This document shows, one piece after another, positions 1-7,114 of a DNA stretch of 7,871 nt. Source of the stretch: an uncultured Rhodospirillales bacterium (GTDB taxonomy: Bacteria > Pseudomonadota > Alphaproteobacteria > Acetobacterales > Acetobacteraceae). Where the stretch lies: NCBI GenBank assembly GCA_903904805.1, contig CAIVDX010000300.1:1-7871 (forward strand), read 5' to 3'. Numbering within the stretch: position 1 is the first letter of the stretch; every line of letters starts with the position of its first letter. The position numbers and the translations under genes are program-made. The notes beneath the pieces are model-generated. The model saw only the letters and a list, made by a program, of their open reading frames with translations, was not told the DNA's origin and made no database searches.

Positions 1-690
1 CTGGCGGTGCGCCGGCAAGTCCGGCGGCAATCATCGCGCCACGCCCCTTGATCGCGGCCGGCGCACCCGAGGTGTCGGACAAAATATCCATGGTGCGATC
101 AGGATCGAGCCCAAGCGGCTGGATCAGCGCCAGCGCCTCGCCCAGCGTCTGCCAATAGACCATCAGCGGCAGATTCACCGCGAGCTTCATCCGCGCCCCC
201 GCCCCGTTGGTGCCGACATGTTCGATGCGCCGACACAGAAGTTCAAGAATCGGCCGCGCCCGGGCGACGTCCCCGTCCGCACCACCGACCAGCGCGAACA
301 ACTTGCCCTCGCGCGCCGGCAGCACCGAGCCGCTGACCGGGCAGTCAAGACAGCCCGCCTGGTGCGCGCGTGCGTCCGCGGCGAGCGCCTCGGTGCTCGC
401 CGGGCGCAGCGTGCTCATCTCCACGATCAGCTTGCCGGCAATCGGTGCCGAGAAGATGCCAGCAGGGCCGCGAAACACGCTGTCCACCGCGGCATCGTTC
501 AGCAGAATGGTGAGAATGATGTCGCTCGCGGCGGCCAGTTCGGCGGGGCTTGCCGCCTGGCTGGCACCGGCGGCGACCAGCGGCGCGCATTTGGCCCCGT
601 CGCGATTCCACACCGTCACCGCCGGCCCCATCTCGAGCAGTCGCAGCACCATTGCGCTGCCCATCTTTCCCGTGCCACACAGGCCGATTC

Positions 691-694
<4 letters not shown>
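1..694 (-). CDS. NAD(P)-dependent 3-hydroxyisobutyrate dehydrogenase-like oxidoreductase, 3' end outside the window
   Basis: This is a beta-hydroxyacid dehydrogenase family enzyme, expected to oxidise or reduce a small 3-hydroxy acid with NAD(P) in the cytoplasm. The frame is open from an ATG at 694 to base 1, giving 231 codons. The family is usually about 290-300 residues, so some 60 C-terminal residues lie outside the window. The N-terminal Rossmann motif GTGKMG is at residues 7-12, and a strand ending in WNR (29-31) suits the cofactor ribose/phosphate region. The substrate loop DCPVSGS is at 117-123, and the catalytic lysine is K170 in GAGARMKLAVN, with the partner N174. The start is fixed by the ATGA overlap with the livF stop and by AGGAGAG at 700-706, five bases upstream, so it is translationally coupled to the transporter. 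The second Gly of the usual SGG loop is Ser here. The family is certain; the substrate is unknown. Tartronate semialdehyde reductase or a 6-phosphogluconate-dehydrogenase-like role are alternatives. Confidence 0.93.
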
Positions 695-1435
<741 letters not shown>

Positions 1436-1446
<11 letters not shown>

Positions 1447-2179
1447 GATACACCTCGCGCGTGCGCGGATCGGCCAGCACCGCATCGCGGCTGCCATCGA
1501 CGACAATGCTGCCGTGATGCAGCAAGGTGATGCTGTCAGCGAGTTCGAGCGCGGTTTCCATGTCGTGTTCGATCATCACGATCGTCACATCGCGCCCGAT
1601 GGAGGCGATCAGCGCGCCGACACTCGCCCGCTCCTCCGCCGACAGCCCGGCGAGGGGTTCGTCGAGCAGCAACAGGCTGGGTTTCTGTGCGAGCGCAAGC
1701 GCGATTTCCAGCCGGCGCTGCTCGCCATAGGCCAGCGTGCCCGCGAGCCGCTCCTCCTGGTCGCCCAGACCGACGAGGCCAAGAATTCTGCTGACCTCAT
1801 CAACCATCTGCGCGCGCGCCGAGATCGGCCGCAGCATGTCCCAGCGCGCCCGCATCAGGCCCAGCAGCGCCAGCGACACATTGCGCCGCAGGCTGTCGCG
1901 GGCGAACAGGGTGATGATCTGATAGGTGCGTGCCAGGCCCAGATGCGCCCGCCGGTGCGGCGGCAACGACGAGACCTCGTGGCCGAACAGACGAATGCTG
2001 CCCGATGTCGGGCGGATGTCGCCGGCGATCTGGTTGAACAACGTGGTCTTGCCCGCGCCGTTCGGGCCGATCAGCAACCGCCGCTCGCCGCGCGCCACAC
2101 TGAGCGACACATTCTGCGTGGCGGGCACACCGCCGAAACTCTTGTTGAGATCGATGACCTCCAGCGCTGGCGTGCTCAT
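1436..2179 (-). CDS. livG: Branched-chain/hydrophobic amino acid-type ABC transporter ATPase LivG
   Basis: This is the second ATPase of the importer, pairing with LivF beneath the LivH/LivM membrane core. It has 247 residues from the ATG at 2179. Walker A GPNGAGKTT is at 38-46, Q-loop Q87 in ARTYQ, signature LAYGEQRRLEIA from 149 (the YGEQRRLEIA form is diagnostic of LivG), Walker B LLLLDEPLAGLS with D173/E174, and the switch histidine H205 in MIEHDM. The frame stays open upstream to 2506, but that extension is a low-complexity Arg/Gly-rich read-through antiphase to livM and is not coding. The true start is set by the ATGA overlap with the livM stop (2176-2179) and by GAGG at 2188-2191, eight bases upstream. 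All catalytic residues are intact, so it should be functional. Confidence 0.96.
1444..1456 (-). promoter_or_regulatory. Ribosome-binding site that decides the livF TTG start
   Basis: On the minus strand GAGGTG (1451-1456) lies four bases before a TTG (1444-1446). The LivF family sequence begins immediately after this TTG, and no in-frame ATG or GTG lies between it and the conserved Tyr-Tyr-Gly and Walker A region. The site lies inside the end of livG, so initiation is coupled to livG translation. Confidence 0.7.
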
Positions 2180-3108
2180 CGTCCGCGCCTCAACAGCCGC
2201 ATCACGCCGGGCACGACGCCCTCTGGCAGGAACAGCACGATCAGTAGGAACACAAAGCCCAGCAGCATGTTCCAGCGCTCGACATACCCCGAGGCATAGT
2301 TCTTCAGCAGCACTACAACCGCCGCCCCCACCACCGGGCCCGCCAACGTGCCCGACCCGCCGGCGATCACCGCCAGCAGCGCCTCGGCCGAGGCGGTCAT
2401 CGACAGCGCGCTGGGGTGGATGAACTTGTTGTACCACACGAATAGAAGCCCGGCGACGCCAGCCAGCAGGCCGGAGATCACATAGGTGATGAAGCGGATG
2501 CGCCACACATTGTGGCCGAGTGCCGCCATCCGCCGGGGCTGGTCACGCGTGCCCGCCAGCGTGGCACCGAAGGCTGAGCGCACGAAGATCGCGATGAAGA
2601 TCAGGCCGCACGCAACCACGCCCAGCGTGAACCAGTAGAACGGCGCTGGCTGATCGAGCGACAGGCCCAGCGGATGCGGCCGGATGATTCCCGAAATCCC
2701 GTTATCTCCATTGGAAATCTGCACCAGGCGATAGGTCAGACCCCAGACTACCTGCGACATCGCCAGCGTGATCATCAAAAACCCCAGCCCGCTGGCGCGC
2801 AGCGCGATCGCGCCGAACAGCAGGCTCACGCTCAAGGTGATCACCATCGCACTCGCCGCGGCGAGGGCCGGCGAAAAGCCCAGCTTCACGCCGGTCCAGG
2901 CGCAGCCATAGGCGGCCACACCCAGAAAGGCCGCCTGACCCAGCGACGTCAAACCCGCATAGCCCACCAGCAGATTCAACGAGGCGGCGAGCAGAGCGGC
3001 GATCAGAATCTGGCTCGCCAGATTGACATAAAAATCGCCGCCCACCACCGGCAACAGCGCGCATGCCACCAGCAGCAGCGCCGCACGCATCCACCCGGCC
3101 CGACTCAC
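2176..3108 (-). CDS. livM: Branched-chain/hydrophobic amino acid-type ABC transporter permease LivM
   Basis: This is an inner-membrane permease of the HAAT family that forms the translocation path as a heterodimer with LivH. Its 310 residues contain many hydrophobic segments. Family landmarks are the N-terminal stretch with ASLNLLVGYAGLTSLGQ, the cytoplasmic coupling loop with TRDQPRRMAALGHN, and the late GGSGTLAGPVVGA segment before the last helices. The assigned start is the GTG at 3108, ten bases after the livH stop. No strong ribosome-binding site is visible, so translation probably relies on coupling to livH. An in-frame ATG at 3090 (residue 7) is a possible alternative start and would barely change the protein. 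The stop overlaps the livG ATG by four bases. The C-terminus carries a short Arg-rich cytoplasmic tail (LLRRGR), which is unremarkable. Confidence 0.95.
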   Translation of the reverse strand: MSRAGWMRAALLLVACALLPVVGGDFYVNLASQILIAALLAASLNLLVGYAGLTSLGQAAFLGVAAYGCAWTGVKLGFSPALAAASAMVITLSVSLLFGAIALRASGLGFLMITLAMSQVVWGLTYRLVQISNGDNGISGIIRPHPLGLSLDQPAPFYWFTLGVVACGLIFIAIFVRSAFGATLAGTRDQPRRMAALGHNVWRIRFITYVISGLLAGVAGLLFVWYNKFIHPSALSMTASAEALLAVIAGGSGTLAGPVVGAAVVVLLKNYASGYVERWNMLLGFVFLLIVLFLPEGVVPGVMRLLRRGR

Positions 3109-3118
3109 GCTGCGCTGC

Positions 3119-3985
3119 TCATGCCGCCAGCCGTCCGAACAATCCGCGCGGGCGCAGCGCGATCACCGCGATCATCGGCAGGAACAGGATCACATAGGCA
3201 AGGTCCGGCACCAGCGCGATGCCGAATGTGTAGATGAAGCCAATCACGAAGCTGCCGACGAAGGCGCCGAGCAGGCTGCCCACCCCACCCAGGATCACCA
3301 CGATCAGCGCCAGCGGCAGCATGTCGGAATCCATCCCCGGGTAGGCCGAGAAGATCGGCCCGGCCAGCACGCCCCCGGCACCGGCGATGCCCGCGCCAAG
3401 GCAGAAGGTGAGGGTGAACAATTTCGAGACCGGAATGCCAATCGCCCGCGCCATCGCCGGATCATCCACCCCCGCGCGGATCATCGCGCCGATCCGCGTG
3501 CGGTCGAGCAGAATATGCAGCGCGATCGCGGCGAGGACCGCCACCCCCAGCACCACCAGACGGTAGGTGGGAAACACGAAGCCGGCGACGAACATCGGCC
3601 GTGCGAGCGCGCGCGAGGTCGGCACCGGGATCGGGTCGCCGCCAAACATCATCAGGCAGGCATCCGAAATGATGAAGGCCATGCCGAGCGTCACCAGAAC
3701 CTGGCCCAGCGGATTGGTCGACAGGCGCCGCAACACCAGCCGCTCCAGCAGGCCGCCCAGTGCTGCCACCGCGAGCCCGGCCAGCAGGGCGGAGACCCAC
3801 AGGCCAAGATCGCGGTCCCACCGCAGCAGGCTCGCGCCCAGATAGGCACCCAGCATGAAGAAGGCGCCATGCGTGAGATTGGCGATGCGCATCAGGCCGA
3901 AGATCAGCGAGAAGCCTGATGCCAGCAGAAACAACAGCCCGCCAAGGGCCAGGCTGTTGAGTGTCTGAACGATCCAGAACTGCAC
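3119..3985 (-). CDS. livH: Branched-chain/hydrophobic amino acid-type ABC transporter permease LivH
   Basis: This is the second inner-membrane permease of the importer. At 288 residues it matches the family length and has about eight hydrophobic segments. Recognisable LivH features are the N-terminal LNSLALGGLLFLLASGFSL, then RIANLTHGAFFMLGAYLG, the coupling loop with DDPAMARAIGIPVSKLF followed by GAGIAGAGGVLAG, and the late GGVGSLLGAFVGSFVIG. It starts with GTG at 3985. That start lies six bases after the stop of the binding-protein gene and has only a weak upstream TGAGA, so translational coupling to the upstream gene is likely. No in-frame ATG exists before the first conserved helix, which supports the GTG. 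Its neighbours form a complete J-H-M-G-F set, so this is a functional transporter component rather than a remnant. Confidence 0.95.
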   Translation of the reverse strand: MQFWIVQTLNSLALGGLLFLLASGFSLIFGLMRIANLTHGAFFMLGAYLGASLLRWDRDLGLWVSALLAGLAVAALGGLLERLVLRRLSTNPLGQVLVTLGMAFIISDACLMMFGGDPIPVPTSRALARPMFVAGFVFPTYRLVVLGVAVLAAIALHILLDRTRIGAMIRAGVDDPAMARAIGIPVSKLFTLTFCLGAGIAGAGGVLAGPIFSAYPGMDSDMLPLALIVVILGGVGSLLGAFVGSFVIGFIYTFGIALVPDLAYVILFLPMIAVIALRPRGLFGRLAA

Positions 3986-3991
3986 GTGGTC

Positions 3992-5245
3992 TCAGGGCGT
4001 CAGATAGCGCGCATGCGGCTCATCGCGCGCATAGACCGGCGCCGCCAGGAAGTCCTTCACCGGATAGGTCCAGAACTGGCTCACGTTCGGATAGGTCTTG
4101 ATGATCGTGTTCACCAGCCGGCCATCCTTGCGCTCGACCTTGCGGATATAGATGTTGCCGACAACATTGCCGAATTCATCGAAGCTGGTGGGGCCGCGCA
4201 CGGTGTCCACATGGGTGTCGCGCAGGGCTGCCATCAGTGCCACCTTGTCCTCCGCCTTGCCGCCCACCTTCAGCAGCGCCGCCTCCAGGATCGCGCCGTT
4301 GCAATAGGTGCCGGCGGCGTAATAGCCGGGATCATAGCCGGTCTGCTTGCGGAAGGCGGGAGCGAAATGATCGTTCTGCGGGTTGCTCAGCGCGGCGGAA
4401 TACCAGTTGGTGGTGATGATCCCCAGCGCCTCGTCGCCCATGTTGCGCAGCACGCCCTCATCGAGCGCGGTCATGCCGCCAATCGGCTTCACCTTCTCCA
4501 TCAGCCCATATTCGTTGAACTGCCGCAGGAAACGGAAACCGTTGGAGCCGGCAAAGCCAAGAAAGATCGCGTCCGCATCGGTCTTCACCTGCGCGACATA
4601 GGTGCCGTAATCCGGCGCGGTCAGCGGCGGAAACAGTTTCTGGATGATCTTGCCGCCGGCATCCTCGAACACCCGCTGGAAGCCGGCGACCATCTCCTGG
4701 CCATAGGCGATGTCATCGGCGATGGTGATCATCCGCTTGTAGCCAAGTTCCTTGGCGCAGTAATCGGCCATCGCATGCGAGCATTGCGCCGATGAGGAGG
4801 TGGCGCGCACGAACCATTTGTTCGGATGGCGCTGCGTCATGTCCTCCGCGGCGGCGACCGACAGGGTCGGGATCTGCTTTTCGGTGATATAGTCATCGAT
4901 CGCCAGAGCCTCAAAGGCGGCGAGCGGGCCGGTGAGAACATGGATGTTGTTCTTCTCGACCAGCTCCTGCGTCTTCACGCGCGCGGTCGCCGGCACGCCG
5001 CCAGTGTCCTGCACGATCAGCTCCACGGGGCGCCCGGCGAGCATGTTGTTGCGCTCCTTCAGATACATCGCCAGGCCGATTTCCATGTCGATGCCGCCGG
5101 AGGCAAGCGGGCCGGTCTTCACCGTCAACAGGCCCACCCGGATGGGGGCTGCCGATTGCGCGCGCACAAGCGCGGGCGTGGCCAGCGGCGAGGCGGCCAG
5201 GGCGAGGCCGGTGCCCTGCAGAAGCGTGCGGCGTGAGAGCGGCAT
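3992..5245 (-). CDS. Liv-type ABC transporter periplasmic substrate-binding protein
   Basis: This is the periplasmic receptor that captures the ligand and delivers it to LivHM. It has 417 residues of the type I binding-protein fold (Peripla_BP_6 / LivJ-like). The N-terminus has a twin-arginine-like signal: S4-R5-R6-T7-L8-L9, a hydrophobic stretch to about residue 26, and a likely signal peptidase site after V27-R28-A29. The mature protein begins near APIRVGLLTVKTGPLASGG, the usual first strand and ligand-loop region. Later landmarks are VLTGPLAAFEALA (about 103-115), the second-lobe region KRMITIADDIAYG, and DAIFLGFAG with FLRQFNEYGL. The ATG at 5245 has GGAGGA at 5251-5256 five bases upstream. 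The gene follows the hydrolase by 33 bp and precedes livH by 6 bp. Many members of this family bind aromatic acids, ureas or other small carboxylates rather than Leu/Ile/Val, so I give no livJ symbol. Confidence 0.94.
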   Translation of the reverse strand: MPLSRRTLLQGTGLALAASPLATPALVRAQSAAPIRVGLLTVKTGPLASGGIDMEIGLAMYLKERNNMLAGRPVELIVQDTGGVPATARVKTQELVEKNNIHVLTGPLAAFEALAIDDYITEKQIPTLSVAAAEDMTQRHPNKWFVRATSSSAQCSHAMADYCAKELGYKRMITIADDIAYGQEMVAGFQRVFEDAGGKIIQKLFPPLTAPDYGTYVAQVKTDADAIFLGFAGSNGFRFLRQFNEYGLMEKVKPIGGMTALDEGVLRNMGDEALGIITTNWYSAALSNPQNDHFAPAFRKQTGYDPGYYAAGTYCNGAILEAALLKVGGKAEDKVALMAALRDTHVDTVRGPTSFDEFGNVVGNIYIRKVERKDGRLVNTIIKTYPNVSQFWTYPVKDFLAAPVYARDEPHARYLTP

Positions 5246-5250
5246 GGTGG

Positions 5251-5271
5251 TCCTCCGTTTTTGTTTTTGTT
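5251..5271 (-). promoter_or_regulatory. Strong ribosome-binding site with A-rich enhancer before the binding-protein gene
   Basis: On the minus strand the leader reads AACAAAAACAAAAAC (5257-5271) followed directly by GGAGGA (5251-5256), then five bases to the ATG. The near-pure A tract stands out in a GC-rich region. A-rich, unstructured sequence just upstream of a Shine-Dalgarno site commonly increases ribosome access. This would suit a binding protein needed in excess of the membrane components. Confidence 0.6.
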
Positions 5272-5278
5272 GGGCGGA

Positions 5279-7012
5279 TCAGGTCGGGATGATCGGCAGC
5301 AGCACGAAGCTGCCGTCATCGGCGCGAAGATGCAATGTCGTCGTGCCGGCGAACACCGCGGCCGGGCGGTCGCGCGGATCGTCATGCAGAAAGGGCCCGC
5401 AGCCCAGCAGCTCATTTTTGAAGTTCGACAGCCGGGCACCGGTGCTCTGCTGCCAGATATAGTCGCGCCCACGCAATGACAGCCCGATGCGGCACCCCGC
5501 CGGCACCACGATCGAGGTAGGCCAGAGTTCGATGGCAAGATCGACAGGCTCGCCCGGCGTGAGCAACTGCCGGCGTGTGTGGCTGTGATACGGCCGCCAG
5601 GGCTCGGAGAGGTCGGGGTCGAGCGCGCGATGCGAGGCACGCAACCACCCCTGGGCGACCGGCGTGTGCGGGTCGATCGCGCCCATGAAGGTGATCTCGC
5701 GCAGATCGGCCGAAAACACGCGCAGCACCGCGAAGATGTCGGCATCCTCGGTGGAGGATGAGACAGTGATGTTGACGGCGATCGGCCCGGTGATCTCCGT
5801 TGCGGTCTCGAACGGTGCGGACAGGAAGGTCAGCCCGTCACCCATCGCGGCGAATGCGATGTCGCCATCAGCGCGTGGCGGTATGGCGGACAGGCTCTGG
5901 CCCGCGGCATCGAGATACAGGCGCGTGAATCGCGTGCGAGGGATCGGCCAGGCGGTCTCGGTGCGCTCCTCGAACCGATCGGGATGGCGAATCTGCAGGC
6001 GCACGCGGGGCTCGTCCGGCCAGCCATTCGCCGCGCCCTTGAGGAAATGGTCGAAGAATCGCCGCTGAATCGCGCGCCCATAATCCGTGTAGAAATGCGT
6101 CCAATGCTCCAGCCCATGCGCCTCCAGCCATTTCTGACGGCTGGCCGCGCGCACAAACCCCTCGAAATTGCCGCGCGGATGCAGCCCCTGGCCGCCCCAG
6201 TTGGCGGCTGAGAGAAATGGCACCGTCACCTTCGACCAGTCCGGCGCGCGGGCGCGGTGATAGGCGTCGTCAAGCGGATGCGCCAGGATCGTGTCGCCGA
6301 AATCCGCCCGGTTGGCCGCCAACTCGGCGTCGGACATCGTCTCATCGCCGCACACCAGCAGGCCATTCACCGCGCTGCGCGGGCCACGCTCACCCAGCCC
6401 GTACTGCACCGTCTTCACCTGCATGTCGAACCAGTTGGCCCAGAAGGTGGACAGGATGCCGCCATGGTGGGTCATGTCGCGATACCAGTCCGCCGCCCCC
6501 TCCCAGATGCACATGGCCGCGAGATGCTTCGGCTGGGTGGCCGCGACATGCCATTGGTTGATGCCGTAATAGGACACGCCTGAGGTGCCCACGCGGCCAT
6601 TGCTCCAGGGCTGCACGCCGGCCCACTCGATGCAATCGTGGAAATCCTGTGTTTCGCGCGGCGAGAAATGATCGACAAAGCCTGGCGACCGGCCGGTGCC
6701 GCGGCTGTCCACCCGCACGCACACATAGCCGTGCGGCACCCATTTCTCCGGGTCCACCACCTCCCAGTTCTGGTAGCGGTTGGAGGAGCCATAGGCAACA
6801 TCAGGATGTTCAGCGACCATGCGGTTCCACGCGCTGGGATAGCCGGTCTGAAAGGCCAGGCCCTTGGCATAGGGGCCGTAGGTGATCAGCACGGGATGGC
6901 GCCCCGGCGCGCTCGGGCGAAACACATCCGCGCGCAGCACGATGCCGTCCTCCATCGCAATGGGCACATCCCAGTCGATCGTCATGCCATCGCTGATGGT
7001 GGGCGCGCCCAT
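5279..7012 (-). CDS. CocE/NonD family alpha/beta hydrolase (peptidase S15-like acyl esterase/amidase)
   Basis: This is a serine hydrolase of the X-Pro dipeptidyl-peptidase-like CocE/NonD family, which cleaves esters or amides. At 577 residues it has the expected length, and with no signal peptide it should be cytoplasmic. The N-terminal catalytic domain has the YGPYAKG motif (45-51; the Tyr of this region supports the oxyanion hole in CocE), RVDSRGTGRSPG (100-111) and the nucleophile S147 in the elbow GVSYYG (145-150). Where classic members have GWYD, bearing the catalytic Asp, this protein has NWGG (271-274); the His region reads HGLEHWTH (299-306). The C-terminal third (from about FLSAPFETATEITGPI) fits the jelly-roll PepX_C domain. 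The ATG at 7012 is preceded by GGAGGA at 7018-7023. It lies between a dehydrogenase and the transporter, so it plausibly acts on the imported compound. The family is firm; the substrate is unknown. Confidence 0.93.
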   Translation of the reverse strand: MGAPTISDGMTIDWDVPIAMEDGIVLRADVFRPSAPGRHPVLITYGPYAKGLAFQTGYPSAWNRMVAEHPDVAYGSSNRYQNWEVVDPEKWVPHGYVCVRVDSRGTGRSPGFVDHFSPRETQDFHDCIEWAGVQPWSNGRVGTSGVSYYGINQWHVAATQPKHLAAMCIWEGAADWYRDMTHHGGILSTFWANWFDMQVKTVQYGLGERGPRSAVNGLLVCGDETMSDAELAANRADFGDTILAHPLDDAYHRARAPDWSKVTVPFLSAANWGGQGLHPRGNFEGFVRAASRQKWLEAHGLEHWTHFYTDYGRAIQRRFFDHFLKGAANGWPDEPRVRLQIRHPDRFEERTETAWPIPRTRFTRLYLDAAGQSLSAIPPRADGDIAFAAMGDGLTFLSAPFETATEITGPIAVNITVSSSTEDADIFAVLRVFSADLREITFMGAIDPHTPVAQGWLRASHRALDPDLSEPWRPYHSHTRRQLLTPGEPVDLAIELWPTSIVVPAGCRIGLSLRGRDYIWQQSTGARLSNFKNELLGCGPFLHDDPRDRPAAVFAGTTTLHLRADDGSFVLLPIIPT

Positions 7013-7114
7013 GCTGGTCCTCCCCGCGTCGCCCGTTCTGGCGGGGGCGATCGACGAGCCTGATCCTAGGGGCGCGTCGGACTCTCGGGAAATGAGGTTT
7101 CCTGCTTCAACCGA
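7013..7114 (-). promoter_or_regulatory. 102-bp intergenic leader of the hydrolase-transporter genes, possible promoter
   Basis: This is the only gap over 35 bp in the window. Read on the minus strand it contains TAGGAT (7063-7068), a four-of-six match to a sigma-70 -10 box. A poor -35-like TTCCCG (7086-7091) lies 17 bases upstream of it. The hydrolase ribosome-binding site GGAGGA is at 7018-7023. No U-tract terminator follows the upstream dehydrogenase, so read-through transcription from that gene is equally possible. The promoter call is speculative. Confidence 0.25.
7088..7102. repeat. Short inverted repeat, candidate operator half-sites
   Basis: The sequence GGAAA-TGAGG-TTTCC is a perfect 5-bp inverted repeat with a 5-bp centre. 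It lies between the upstream dehydrogenase and the hydrolase and overlaps the weak -35-like hexamer. Its size and placement would suit a dimeric repressor such as a GntR-type protein, but a repeat this short also arises by chance. Confidence 0.3.

Noticed and set aside
1447..1506. An N-terminal extension of LivF up to 1506
   Set aside because: The extra 20 residues lie within livG, do not resemble LivF, and no good ribosome-binding site precedes the upstream start.
2180..2506. An N-terminal extension of LivG up to an ATG at 2506
   Set aside because: The extension is Arg/Gly-rich out-of-phase livM sequence. The family start, the ATGA overlap and the GAGG site all place the start at 2179.
3986..4795. 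A 269-codon plus-strand open frame opposite the binding-protein gene
   Set aside because: It is antisense to a clear Peripla_BP_6 gene and has no ribosome-binding site or domain signature of its own.
7030..7049. A possible GC-rich hairpin (CCCG...CGGG) suggesting a terminator after the right-edge dehydrogenase
   Set aside because: The stem is only four pairs and no U-tract follows it in the minus-strand direction, so it does not support an intrinsic terminator.
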